A DNA stretch of 64,000 nt from Streptomyces sp. NBC_01476 (lineage in GTDB: Bacteria; Actinomycetota; Actinomycetes; Streptomycetales; Streptomycetaceae), in the NCBI RefSeq assembly GCF_036227265.1, contig NZ_CP109446.1, positions 4,671,501 through 4,735,500 of the forward strand. The letters are read 5' to 3'. The position numbers and the translations under genes are program-made. Positions 44,616-53,380 of this stretch are shown one piece after another (the stretch's first letter is position 1; the number at the start of each line of letters is the position of its first letter). A model generated the notes under the pieces. That model saw only the letters and a list, made by a program, of their open reading frames with translations, was not told where the DNA came from and made no database searches.

Positions 44616-45071
44616 TCAGAGGTCGAACTCCGCGGGGTCGAGGCCCACCGCGAAGCAGGCCTCGCGCACCACTGCCTGCTCGGACTTGTCGAAGACGCCG
44701 TCCGCGCCGCCGATGACGATACCGATCTGGATGACGGCCCGTGCCTCGGTGGGCTTCTTCTTCGCCTTGGCGATCTCCTGCAGGATCGCGACCTTGCCGA
44801 AGTCGAAGTCGGCGGTGAGCTTGCCGAGGTAGTCCTCGAAGCGGCGCTGCAGGTCGAGGGCCGGGAAGTTCTGCAGCACCTCGTTGGTGCCGATGAGGGT
44901 GGCGACGCGCTGCCGCTCGGCGGGGTCGACGGAGCCGTCGGCGGCGGCGACCAGCGCGCACATCGCCATGCTGGCGTCGCGGAAGGCGCCGCTCTTGAGG
45001 TCGTTCTTCTTGGCGTTGAGCTGGGTCTGCATGCTCTGGGTGGATTCCTTGAAACGGTCCCACAGGGCCAT
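44616..45071 (-). CDS. TerB-family tellurite-resistance/stress protein
   Basis: 151 residues from ATG 45071. All-helical TerB fold with the metal-binding acidic pairs: AMCALVAAADGSVDPAERQRV (about 37-57) and IVIGGADGVFDKSEQAVV (about 121-138). Full length. TerB acts with TerD-type proteins at the inner membrane in tellurite resistance and general stress. A TerD gene lies about 1 kb further right on the same strand with one hypothetical gene between them, so the two form a loose ter group. Confidence 0.93.
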   Translation of the reverse strand: MALWDRFKESTQSMQTQLNAKKNDLKSGAFRDASMAMCALVAAADGSVDPAERQRVATLIGTNEVLQNFPALDLQRRFEDYLGKLTADFDFGKVAILQEIAKAKKKPTEARAVIQIGIVIGGADGVFDKSEQAVVREACFAVGLDPAEFDL

Positions 45072-45361
45072 GGCTGGTCTCTCCTCGACGGGGTTCGTTC
45101 GTGCGCACTGAGAACTCTCCGGGAGCGTAAAGGAGTTCCCAAGCGCGCGTCCCCGCTGGCCCGTTCCACCACTCGTGTGGCGGGCTTCCGGGGCGATTGA
45201 CCGCGCTCGGCCCGCCCTCGGGGGCCGGAATGCCCTTTCGTCCGGCGAGTTCGCTCTCGGCGAACGCCGCAGGTCCGCGCCGGAAACGGGCCGGCGGCGG
45301 AGACGGGCCCGCGCCGGAGAGGGGTCCGCGCCGGAAACGGGCCCCGCGGTCGGCCGGGGGC

Positions 45362-45850
45362 TCAGACCCGCGGGAAGCGGGCCAGCAGGTCCCAGACCGC
45401 CGGGTTGCCGTCCAGGCCCTCGTGCATGTCGGTGAGGTCGGCGGTCAGGTCGTGCAGGAAGTCCCGTGCCTCGCGGCGCAGTCCGCCGTACGGCAGCACC
45501 AGCGGCGCCTCGTCCGGCAGCCAGTCCGCGGTCACCTCCACATGCCCGAAGCGGCGGACGAACCGGAGCCGGTCGGTGGATTCGGTGAAGTCGAACTCCG
45601 CGTACTGCGGCCGGGCGGACCGGCTTCCTCGCGGGTCCCGGTCCAGCTCCTCCACCAGGTCGCACAGGGCCCACGCGAAATCCAGTACCGGCACCCATCC
45701 CCAGGCTGTGGACAGTTCCCGCTCGCCCTCCGCCAGATACACGTCCCCGCAGAACAGGTCGTGCCGTAGTGCCCGTACGTCCGCACGCCGGTAGTCCGTC
45801 TGCGGCGGATCGGGGAAACGTCGGGACAGGGCGTAGCCGAGGTCGATCAC
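45362..45850 (-). CDS. Conserved-type hypothetical protein
   Basis: 162 residues, acidic and soluble. FDFTESTDRLRFVRRFGHVEVTADWLPD looks like paired beta strands, followed by a C-terminal helix (EARDFLHDLTADLTDMHEGLDG). No signal peptide, no TM, no known catalytic motif. It lies between terB and terD on the same strand; similar small proteins are often single genes in Streptomyces. Function not recognised. It might be an immunity- or SMI1-like protein, but I cannot show that. Confidence 0.7.
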   Translation of the reverse strand: MIDLGYALSRRFPDPPQTDYRRADVRALRHDLFCGDVYLAEGERELSTAWGWVPVLDFAWALCDLVEELDRDPRGSRSARPQYAEFDFTESTDRLRFVRRFGHVEVTADWLPDEAPLVLPYGGLRREARDFLHDLTADLTDMHEGLDGNPAVWDLLARFPRV

Positions 45851-45920
45851 GCAGGCGATGGTGTCAGACGCGAACGGCCCCCGTGCCCCGGGTGGACCGG
45901 GGGCGGGGGCCGGACGGAGT

Positions 45921-45984
45921 GCGGGCCGTGCGGGGCTGTACGGGGCTGTACGGGGCCGTGCGTAGCCGTGCGTGGCTGTGCGGG
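45921..45984. repeat. Tandem 10-bp repeat (CGGGGCTGTA-like)
   Basis: Six or so units of a decamer: CGGGGCTGTA twice exactly (45931-45950), then CGGGGCCGTG, CGTAGCCGTG and CGTGGCTGTG. Noncoding, between the hypothetical gene and the end of terD. Confidence 0.75.
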
Positions 45985-46048
45985 ACGGGCCGGCGCCGCG
46001 GTGGAGCCGGGCCCCGCTGAGCCGTGGCGGCCCCGGCTCAGCGGTGCG

Positions 46049-46624
46049 TCAGAGCGAGACGCCGAAGTCGGAGGCGATACCGACCAGACCGGAGGCGTAA
46101 CCCTGGCCGACCGCGCGGAACTTCCACTCGGCGCCGTTGCGGTACAGCTCGCCGAAGACCATGGCGGTCTCGACGGCGGCGTCCTCGCTCAGGTCGTAAC
46201 GGGCGATCTCGGTGCCGCCGGCCTGGTTGATGATGCGGATGTACGCGTTGCGGACCTGGCCGAAGTTCTGGCTGCGGGCCTCGGCGTCGTAGATGGAGAC
46301 CGGGAAGACGATCTTGTCGACGTCGGCCGGCAGGGCCGCGAGGTTGACGTTGATCTGCTCGTCGTCGCCCTCGCCCTCGCCGGTGCGGTTGTCACCGGTG
46401 TGGACGATGGTCTGGTCCGGGCTCTGCTTGTTGTTGAAGAACACGAAGTGGCCGTCGGAGTAGACCTTCCCGGTCGCGTTGACGGCGATGGCGCTCGCGT
46501 CGAGGTCGAAGTCCGTGCCGGTGGTCGTCCGGACGTCCCAGCCGAGACCGACCGTCACGGCCGTCAGACCGGGCGCCTCTTTGGTGAGTGAGACGTTGCC
46601 GCCCTTGGACAGGCTTACCGCCAT
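46049..46624 (-). CDS. terD: TerD-family calcium-binding stress protein
   Basis: 191 residues, the exact family length. VSLSKGGNVSLTKEAPGL N-terminus, GLGWDVRTTTGTDFDLDASA (calcium-binding DxDLD), FVFFNNKQSPDQTIVHTGDNRTGEGEGDDEQI (second acidic cluster) and FGELYRNGAEWKFRAVGQGYASGL. All signature residues are present. Cytosolic protein induced by stress and tellurite and linked to differentiation in streptomycetes. Transcribed alone, downstream of its own promoter. Confidence 0.96.
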   Translation of the reverse strand: MAVSLSKGGNVSLTKEAPGLTAVTVGLGWDVRTTTGTDFDLDASAIAVNATGKVYSDGHFVFFNNKQSPDQTIVHTGDNRTGEGEGDDEQINVNLAALPADVDKIVFPVSIYDAEARSQNFGQVRNAYIRIINQAGGTEIARYDLSEDAAVETAMVFGELYRNGAEWKFRAVGQGYASGLVGIASDFGVSL

Positions 46625-46793
46625 GGGAAGTCCCCTTTTGTGGTCGTAGGTGTTACGACGAAAGTACCGTCATCGGACAGAACGCGGACCGGGGAGCCCG
46701 CGGTTCCCTGAAGCTTCTTCTTCACCGGACGGAGTTTGCGCTCCGGGGCGAAATCCCCGTGACGCGGGAGCGCGGGCGCGGGATCATGGAGAC

Positions 46794-47225
46794 ATGTCCG
46801 GGCCTCTTGTCATCCGCGGTTCGGTCTCCGTGCCGGAGGCCGAGCTGGTCTGGCGTTTCTCCAGGTCCTCGGGGCCCGGTGGACAGCATGTGAACACCAG
46901 TGACAGTCAGGTGGAGTTGCGTTTCGACCTCGCGGCCACCGAGTCGCTGCCGCGGGTGTGGAAGGAGCGCGCGCTGGAGCGGCTGGCGGGCCGGCTGACC
47001 GGCGAGGGCGTGCTGACCGTCAGGGCGTCCGAGCACCGCTCCCAGTGGCGCAACCGCGAGGCCGCCGCCGCCCGCCTCACCGCGATCCTCGCGCAGGCCA
47101 CCGCACCGCCGCCGAAGGCCCGCCGCCCGACGAAGATCCCGCGCGGCATCAACGAGCGCCGGCTGCGGGTCAAGAAGCAGCGCGGCCAGACCAAGAAGGG
47201 CCGCAGCGGCGGCGATTGGGACTGA
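46794..47225 (+). CDS. arfB: ArfB/ICT1-like peptidyl-tRNA hydrolase (ribosome rescue)
   Basis: 143 residues from ATG 46794. The release-factor catalytic loop is present as RSSGPGGQHVNTSDSQVELRF (GGQ at about 26-28), followed by a basic C-terminal tail (RRLRVKKQRGQTKKGRSGG) that enters the empty mRNA channel. There is no codon-recognition domain, which separates it from RF1/RF2. It frees stalled ribosomes by hydrolysing peptidyl-tRNA. Single gene, convergent with the flavin reductase. Confidence 0.93.
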   Translation: MSGPLVIRGSVSVPEAELVWRFSRSSGPGGQHVNTSDSQVELRFDLAATESLPRVWKERALERLAGRLTGEGVLTVRASEHRSQWRNREAAAARLTAILAQATAPPPKARRPTKIPRGINERRLRVKKQRGQTKKGRSGGDWD

Positions 47226-47333
47226 CCGGGGGGCCTTTATCCGGGCCCGGGGGGCTCCTGCCCCGGAGCCCGCGAGCCCCTGGCGCGGGGCCCTTCGCCC
47301 GGTCCGGTTCGGCGCGGGGCCCTTCGGCCCGGC

Positions 47334-47846
47334 TCAGCTCAGGTAGCGGTACCGGCCGCGGAAGTAGGTCAGCGGGCCGCCCTCGGCGCTCGGGGTGCGG
47401 GCGGTGAGCACCCGGCCGATCACCAGCGTGTGATCGCCGGCCACCACCCGCTGCTCGGTCTCGCACTCGAGTATCGCCAGCGCGCCGCCCAGGACCGGCG
47501 CGTCGGTCTGCTCGCCGCGGTAGTAGGCGACGTCCTCGAAGAGCAGCCGGTCGCTGATCCGGCCGCGCATCGCGAACCGGCCGGCGATGTGCCGCTGGCT
47601 CTCGCTGAGCACCGAGACGGCCCAGCGCGGCTGCCGCTCCAGCAGTTCGTCCATCCGGCACCCCACCCGTACGCTCGCCAGCACCAGCGGGGGCTCCAGG
47701 GACACCGACATGAACGCGGTGGCGGTCATGCCGACGTCCTCGCCGCGCGGCCCGTCGTCGGGGTCGTGCGCGGTGATGAGGACCACACCCGCGGCGAGGC
47801 GGGTCATGGCGGCGCGGAAGTCGTCGGTACTGACGGTCTGACCCAT
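47334..47846 (-). CDS. Flavin reductase-like (FMN-binding) protein
   Basis: 170 residues from ATG 47846. Domain of the HpaC/flavin reductase type: FRAAMTRLAAGVVLITA (about 8-24), MTATAFMSVSLEPPLVLASV (flavin-contact strand pair), WAVSVLSESQRHIAGRFA and GRVLTARTPSAEGGPLTYFRGRY at the end. Such proteins reduce FMN/FAD for a partner monooxygenase or bind flavin as redox enzymes. No partner enzyme is adjacent. Confidence 0.9.
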   Translation of the reverse strand: MGQTVSTDDFRAAMTRLAAGVVLITAHDPDDGPRGEDVGMTATAFMSVSLEPPLVLASVRVGCRMDELLERQPRWAVSVLSESQRHIAGRFAMRGRISDRLLFEDVAYYRGEQTDAPVLGGALAILECETEQRVVAGDHTLVIGRVLTARTPSAEGGPLTYFRGRYRYLS

Positions 47847-48003
47847 GGTGGTTCCAGGATGCCGTCCAGGGGGAGTACGAAGCACGCTCACCACGTTACG
47901 GGTCGGTAGGGGACGGGGGCATCGGACTGTGGTCGCAGTTCCGGGAGGGGTCCGGTCCTAGGACCACGGCTCTACCGTGGGTACCCAACCGATTACGTGA
48001 TGA

Positions 48004-48019
48004 TGTGACTTGAGTCACA
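48004..48019. promoter_or_regulatory. Perfect TGTGA-N6-TCACA palindrome (Crp-like site)
   Basis: TGTGACTTGAGTCACA, a perfect 16-bp palindrome that equals the Crp consensus TGTGA-N6-TCACA, about 200 bases before the cdgB start. The inner TGAC..GTCA also recalls BldD half-sites, though with a 4-base spacer. Confidence 0.65.
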
Positions 48020-48078
48020 AGGGGCAGGAATTGTTGACCCTGTGTACCGAACGGACAGCTCGCTGTGATTCAGTGGCG

Positions 48079-48105
48079 GTGTAATTGGAAGAGTGTGAAT
48101 TACAC
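48079..48105. promoter_or_regulatory. GTGTAATT/AATTACAC inverted repeat
   Basis: 8-bp arms (48079-48086 and 48098-48105) around 11 bases, in an AT-rich island about 110 bases before cdgB. It could be an operator or part of the promoter region. Confidence 0.5.
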
Positions 48106-48216
48106 CTCGGTCGTGGCAGTTCGCGATCGGGAGGGGCGGGCGGGGGCCGGCCAGTGCTGAGACGGGGATCGGAACCGCACCACCAAGGAGTCGTCGTCGA
48201 AGGTGTGGAGAGAGGC

Positions 48217-49887
48217 ATGGACACCGAGTCGGAGCCGTACGTCCGCCTCGCGACCCTGCGTCAGCTGCATCAGGTCGTAGCGGACCTCAACACGGCACGC
48301 AGTCTCGCCGACACCCTGCAGGCGGTCGCCGACGGGATCGTCCGCGGGCTCGGTTACGAGCTGGCGGCCGTCAACCTGGTCCGGCCGGACGGCGACCTGG
48401 TGGTCGCCGCCTTCGCCGGCAGCGCGGCCGGCGAGGCGCTGCTGCTGGGCCGCGCGGGCTCCCGCACCTCCTGGGACCGCCGGCTGAACATGGGCGAGCG
48501 GTGGGGCACCCTGCGGTTCATACCGCACACCGAGGGCTGGGTGCTCATCGACGACGACGTACCCCAGTGGCACACCGAGGGGCCGCTGCCGCGGTTCGCC
48601 GACGAGTGGCACCCCGGGGACCGGCTCTACGCGCCGATGTACTCCTCGCAGACCGTCGGCAGCGAGCTGATCGGCGTGATCTCGGTGGACCGGCCGGCCA
48701 GCGGGCGGCACCCGGGCCCGTGGGGGTGCGAGGCGCTGCAGATGTACGCGTTCCAGGCCGGCATCGCGATCAGCAACGCCCGGCTGCGGGCGAACATGCA
48801 GCGGGCGCTGGTGCGGCTGGAACGCGAGCAGCAGGCGCTGCGGGCCAGCGAGGAGTCCTTCCGGCAGGCGTTCGAGTACGCGCCCAGCGGCATGGCGATC
48901 GCGGAGATGGGCGGGGACCAGCACGGGAAGCTGCTGCGGGCCAATGACGCGCTCTGCCGGCTGCTCGGGCGGTCGGCGTCCACCATGCGCCGGTACTCCT
49001 TCTCCGACCTGGTGCACCCCGAGGACGTCGGGCTGCTGCTGCGGACCTCGGCCGAGGGCGGGCGGGCCGAGCTGCGCCTCGCCCGGCGGGACGGCACCTA
49101 TGTGTGGGTGTCGCTGCGGAATTCGGTGGTCGCCGACACCGCGGACGGACCGCGCTTCCTGCTCACCCACGTCGAGGACATCGAGGAACGCAAGAGCCGT
49201 GAGCTGCAGTTGGCGCACCGGGCCAGCCATGACTCGCTGACCGGGCTGCCCAACAGCGCGGAGCTGCGGTCCCGGCTGTCGGCCCGGCTCTGTTCCCGGC
49301 CCCAGGACCGCGACGCCAACGAGACCTCGACGGTGCTCGCGGTCGGGGTCGACGGGATCGACGACTTCGCCTTCAGTTACGGCTACGGGCCGGACGAGCT
49401 GGCCGCGCCGCTGGGCACGCGGGACTCCCATACGCACACGGTGGCGCCGGACGAGACGGACGAGGAGGGCGCGGCCAAGGGGCTCGCGGTGCTCTTCTGC
49501 GACCTCGACGGCTTCAAGTCGATCAACGACCGGTTCGGCCACCACACCGGGGACGCGGTCCTCATCGAGGTGGCCAGGCGGCTGACCGCCGCCGTCCGCG
49601 ACGGTGACACCGTTGCCAGGCTCGGCGGCGACGAGTTCGTGGTCCTGGCCGACCACCTCTCCCCGGCCGACGCGGCCGACCTCGCGGTCCGGCTGCGCAA
49701 CGCGATCATCCCCCCGATCCGCGTCGACGGCCGCGGCGTCCGGGTCGGCGCGAGCTTCGGCATCGGCTGGGCCGGCTGCGGCATGACCGCGGAAGAGGTC
49801 CTGCACAGCGCCGACCAGCGCATGTACGTCGAAAAACGCAGCCGCTCCGCCACCTCCCCCCGCAACAACCACCGCCGCGCCGGCTGA
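48217..49887 (+). CDS. cdgB: GAF-PAS-GGDEF diguanylate cyclase, CdgB-like
   Basis: 556 residues from ATG 48217; the frame is open upstream but not protein-like there. GAF domain (about 30-190), PAS domain (about 205-325, EESFRQAFEYAPSGMAIAEM) and GGDEF domain (about 330-545). The active motif GGDEF is at 470-474, and the product-binding I-site RDGD lies five residues before it, so both synthesis of c-di-GMP and feedback inhibition look intact. No EAL domain. The layout matches Streptomyces CdgB, which controls development through c-di-GMP and BldD. Two palindromes upstream are likely control sites. Confidence 0.92.
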   Translation: MDTESEPYVRLATLRQLHQVVADLNTARSLADTLQAVADGIVRGLGYELAAVNLVRPDGDLVVAAFAGSAAGEALLLGRAGSRTSWDRRLNMGERWGTLRFIPHTEGWVLIDDDVPQWHTEGPLPRFADEWHPGDRLYAPMYSSQTVGSELIGVISVDRPASGRHPGPWGCEALQMYAFQAGIAISNARLRANMQRALVRLEREQQALRASEESFRQAFEYAPSGMAIAEMGGDQHGKLLRANDALCRLLGRSASTMRRYSFSDLVHPEDVGLLLRTSAEGGRAELRLARRDGTYVWVSLRNSVVADTADGPRFLLTHVEDIEERKSRELQLAHRASHDSLTGLPNSAELRSRLSARLCSRPQDRDANETSTVLAVGVDGIDDFAFSYGYGPDELAAPLGTRDSHTHTVAPDETDEEGAAKGLAVLFCDLDGFKSINDRFGHHTGDAVLIEVARRLTAAVRDGDTVARLGGDEFVVLADHLSPADAADLAVRLRNAIIPPIRVDGRGVRVGASFGIGWAGCGMTAEEVLHSADQRMYVEKRSRSATSPRNNHRRAG

Positions 49888-50084
49888 CCCCTCCGGGGGC
49901 CCACCGGAACGCGTACCCCTGCGGCTCCTCCGACCCCTGCTTCCCCTCCGGCCGGACCGACTCGGCCGACTGAGCCGGCCGCGACGATCCTGCGGGAACC
50001 GCCCGCGCGCGCCCTGACCACCTGTCATATTCGTCGCTGACGGGCGGGCGTACGCGGGGCCCCGCCGGTGGGGGAGGGGTTCGG

Positions 50085-52139
50085 ATGGCACGCCTGGGCC
50101 GATTAGGCGCGATCGGTCTCATCATGCTGATCGGCGGGGGCCTGGTGGTCGCCAGCGGGCTGCTGCACCTTTGGCAGGCGGTCTCGCCCTTGGCCGACAC
50201 GGTCGATACCTTCCTGGGAGCGGTCGGCTACGTCACGCCGGTGATGGTGGCTCTCTGGCGGCAGGCCGTGGGACAGCGGAGGGATGAGGCCGTGCCGCAA
50301 CCCGAGTGGCTGAGCGAACTCGCCCGGGCCGAGAACCGGCGCATCCGGGACGACCTTCTGGGGCGCGGTGTCACCCGGGCCACCATTGACGTCCGGTGGG
50401 AGCCCGCCCAGCACCTGGGCTCGGGCCGCGCTCCCCTGCCCGCCGAGCGGCACATCGGCGATCTGCTCGACCTCGATCTCGATCCGTACCGCCTCGTGGT
50501 GGTGGGCCCGGCGGGATCCGGCAAGAGCATCGCGCTGGAGCTGCTGGCCGCCGAACTCCACTCCCTGGACAGGGCCGGGCGTTTCCTGCCGGTGGTGCTG
50601 CCGCTGTCCGGCTGGACCGACGCGGAGCCGGTCGAGAGCTGGACCGCGCGCGAACTGGCCTTGCGCCACCCGACGCTGGTGGGCCCGGAGGCGGGCCCCG
50701 AGCGGGCCGAGGAGCTGGCGCAGGCGCTGCGGCCCGACGGCGGGATCGTGCTGTTCCTCGACGGCTTCGACGAACTCGCCGAGGGCCAGGGGGCGTTGCT
50801 CATCGAGAGGCTCAACCGGGCGGAGCGGTCCACGCTCAGCTTCGTCCTCTCCTCCCGGGAGGACCAGATCACCGCGGCGGTCGCTGGGGCGGGACCGGTA
50901 CGCGGCGCCGCGGCAGTCCGGCTGGTGCCCACGGGGAACGACGACTTCCTGCGGTACCTGGAGGACTCCTCGGCCCGGCACGCCGACTCCTGGCGGCAAC
51001 TGCTCCAGCCGGGTCGGGCGGGCAACTCCGCAGCGGTCGCGGGTGCGTTCGACACCCCGCTGATGCAGTGGCTCGGCCTTCAGACGTACGACCACACGGT
51101 CCGGGTGCCGATGGAACTCGCGGACGCCGCCCGTTTCCCGGCCGCGGACGACATCAGGCGTCATCTGCTGACGTACCTGCTTCCCTCCGTGCTGGACGCC
51201 ATCGACGGCACCGCGGGCACCCATGGCGCGTGGCAGCCGCGACGGGCCGGGCGCTGGCTGGACTTCCTCGCCCGGGCCGTCCCGCACAGCCGCAACGGCA
51301 CCATCCAGTGGTGGCGCCTCTACCGGTCCTGCCGGACCGGGATGTTCCTGGCCTACGACGCGGTGGCGGTCGGCGTGCTCACCGCGGTGACGGCGGTCTC
51401 GGCGCAGGCCGGTGCGGGGCTCTTCGCGGGCGCGCTGTGGGGGGTCGGCTGCGGCGGTACCTTCACCTGGTCCTACAGCCGGCTGCGTGCGGTCCAGGAC
51501 TCCACCTACCAGACCTCCGGCCTCTTCCGGGTGGCCACCGACCGGTGGCCGACGGCCAAGCGGCTGGCGTGGGTGGTGCCCTTCCTGGCCGTGCCGCTCG
51601 TCGTCGCACAGGCGGCGGCCGGGCTGCCGTTCGCCGGGCTCGGTACGCGCGGGCTGGCGGAGATGCTGCTGCGGGGGCTCCTGCTGTCGGTCGCGGCCGG
51701 GCTGATCGGCGGTCTGATCGCCGCGATCATGCTGTACCGGGCCAACGGCCTCGACTCCCAGGTGGCGCCGGCACACGCCGCCCGTCCCGCCGAACTGCTC
51801 CGGCGTGACGGCCTCGCCACCGCCGCGGTCGCGGTGTGCTTCGCGGCGGCTACGGCGGTCATCGCGTGGCCGGTATGGCCGCAGATGCCCGACGCACGGC
51901 CGCCGGCGCTCTTCTGGGTGCTCGCGGCACTCACCTCGGCGGCGGCCGGCCCGCCGATGTTCACCGCCTGGCCGGTGTTCCGGGCCGCACATCTGTGGCT
52001 CGGGGCCTGCGACCGGCTGCCGCTGCGCTACGGAGGTTTCCTGGCGGACCTGTGCCAGGTCGGCCTGATGCGCACGGACGGGACGGCGTATGTCTTCCGG
52101 CACGACCTGCTGCGGGAGGCGCTCACCACACCCCGCTGA
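50085..52139 (+). CDS. Membrane NACHT-type STAND NTPase
   Basis: 684 residues. ATG 50085 follows GGGGAGGGG. Two N-terminal TM helices (about 9-31, 43-60), a linker, then a NACHT NTPase: Walker A GPAGSGKS (141-148), FLPVVLPLSGW, Walker B IVLFLDGFDEL (221-231) and FVLSSREDQ (sensor). The helical region (about 330-430) is followed by about six TM helices (430-650) instead of leucine-rich or TPR repeats, and a short C-terminus (FLADLCQVGLMRTDGTAYVFRHDLLREAL) like the winged-helix end of NACHT modules. Many such genes in actinomycetes are single and of unknown role; some bacterial NACHT proteins defend against phage. Confidence 0.85.
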   Translation: MARLGRLGAIGLIMLIGGGLVVASGLLHLWQAVSPLADTVDTFLGAVGYVTPVMVALWRQAVGQRRDEAVPQPEWLSELARAENRRIRDDLLGRGVTRATIDVRWEPAQHLGSGRAPLPAERHIGDLLDLDLDPYRLVVVGPAGSGKSIALELLAAELHSLDRAGRFLPVVLPLSGWTDAEPVESWTARELALRHPTLVGPEAGPERAEELAQALRPDGGIVLFLDGFDELAEGQGALLIERLNRAERSTLSFVLSSREDQITAAVAGAGPVRGAAAVRLVPTGNDDFLRYLEDSSARHADSWRQLLQPGRAGNSAAVAGAFDTPLMQWLGLQTYDHTVRVPMELADAARFPAADDIRRHLLTYLLPSVLDAIDGTAGTHGAWQPRRAGRWLDFLARAVPHSRNGTIQWWRLYRSCRTGMFLAYDAVAVGVLTAVTAVSAQAGAGLFAGALWGVGCGGTFTWSYSRLRAVQDSTYQTSGLFRVATDRWPTAKRLAWVVPFLAVPLVVAQAAAGLPFAGLGTRGLAEMLLRGLLLSVAAGLIGGLIAAIMLYRANGLDSQVAPAHAARPAELLRRDGLATAAVAVCFAAATAVIAWPVWPQMPDARPPALFWVLAALTSAAAGPPMFTAWPVFRAAHLWLGACDRLPLRYGGFLADLCQVGLMRTDGTAYVFRHDLLREALTTPR

Positions 52140-52186
52140 GGTGACCCGGCGGGGGACGGGTGGGCGGTGCGGGGGAGGATCGGGGG

Positions 52187-53380
52187 ATGGATGAGGATGA
52201 GAAGGCGCGGCGGCGGGCGGTAGTGCGGGGTTGCCGGAAGGTGCTGGTGGGGCGGGGGCTCGCGGGGGTACGGGAAGGGGCCGCGGCGATCGCGCGGGCC
52301 GCGGCGGAGTTCGCGGCGGAGGACGAGGCGCCGGACGTGTACGGGAACGGGGTGGTCCGGCGGGTCGAGGAGGAGGTCGCCGGCGCGCTCGGGACGGCGG
52401 ACGCCGCGTTCTTCCCGACCGGGACGATGGCCCAGCAGGCGGCCCTGCGGGCCTGGGCCGGGCGGACCGGGAACCCCACGGTCGCCCTGCACCCGCTGGC
52501 CCACCCGGAACTGCACGAGCGGGGCGCCCTGGCGGTGGTGAGCGGGCTGCGCACCGTCCACCCGACGTGGGAGCCCCGGCTGCCCACCGCCGAGGAGGTG
52601 CGGGAGTTCGAGGAGCCCTTCGGCACGCTGATGCTCGAACTGCCCCTGCGGGACGCCGGTTTCGTCCTGCCGACGTGGGACGAGCTGACCGGCACCGTCG
52701 CCGCGGCCCGCGACCGCGACGCCGTGGTGCACTTCGACGGCGCCCGGCTCTGGGAGTGCACCGCGCACTTCGGCCGGCCGCTCCCGGAGATCGCCGCCCT
52801 CGCGGACAGCGTCTATGTGAGCTTCTACAAGTCCCTCGGCGGCATCTCCGGCGCCGCGCTGGCCGGCTCCGCCGACCTGATCGCCGAGGCCAGGACCTGG
52901 CGGCACCGCTACGGCGGCATGCTCTACCAGCAGTACCCCGCCGCGCTCGCCGCCCTCGCCGGGCTGCGGGACGAACTGCCGCGCCTGCCCTCGTACGTGG
53001 CGCATGCCGGGCCGGTGGCCCGCGCCCTGCGCGAAGGGCTCGCCGAGGCCGGCCTGACCTGGCCCCGCGTCCACCCGCCGGAGCCGCACACCCACCAGTT
53101 CCAGCTCTGGCTGCCGTACCGGGCGGACGTCCTCAACGCCGCGTCGCTGCGCCAGGCCGAGGAGACCGGCGTCAGCCTCTTCGGCAGCGGTCTCTTCCGC
53201 GAACCCGCGCTCCCGGGCCTGGCGATGACCGAGGTGACGGTCGCCGCCGACGCGCTGGACTGGTCCGAGCAGGACGTACGGGACGCGGCGGCCGTCTTTG
53301 CCCGCTGCGTCACGGAAGCCGAGGCGGCAGAGGAGACGCCCCAGGCGCCCCAGGCGCCCGAGGCGTCCCAGGCGAACTAG
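52187..53380 (+). CDS. PLP-dependent threonine-aldolase-like enzyme
   Basis: 397 residues from ATG 52187. Fold-type I PLP enzyme of the beta-eliminating-lyase/L-threonine aldolase family: YGNGVVRRVEEEVAGALG, FFPTGTMAQQAAL, HFDGARLWECTAHFG (Asp contacting the pyridine N) and YVSFYKSLGGISGAAL, whose Lys is the Schiff-base residue. It would split L-threonine or beta-hydroxy amino acids into glycine plus aldehyde. The C-terminal tail is a Gln/Ala/Pro repeat (QAPQAPEASQ). The stop TAG lies in a CTAG that is also the stop of the convergent gene. Confidence 0.9.
   Translation: MDEDEKARRRAVVRGCRKVLVGRGLAGVREGAAAIARAAAEFAAEDEAPDVYGNGVVRRVEEEVAGALGTADAAFFPTGTMAQQAALRAWAGRTGNPTVALHPLAHPELHERGALAVVSGLRTVHPTWEPRLPTAEEVREFEEPFGTLMLELPLRDAGFVLPTWDELTGTVAAARDRDAVVHFDGARLWECTAHFGRPLPEIAALADSVYVSFYKSLGGISGAALAGSADLIAEARTWRHRYGGMLYQQYPAALAALAGLRDELPRLPSYVAHAGPVARALREGLAEAGLTWPRVHPPEPHTHQFQLWLPYRADVLNAASLRQAEETGVSLFGSGLFREPALPGLAMTEVTVAADALDWSEQDVRDAAAVFARCVTEAEAAEETPQAPQAPEASQAN

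Noticed and set aside
48004..48019. Calling the cdgB upstream palindrome a BldD box
   Set aside because: The spacer is 4 bases, while the BldD pattern I know needs about 5-6. The Crp consensus fits exactly, so I kept the Crp reading and mention BldD only as an alternative.
53377..53380. Shared CTAG stop of two convergent genes as a regulatory signal
   Set aside because: Both genes simply end with TAG in a palindromic CTAG. It is neat but has no evident function.
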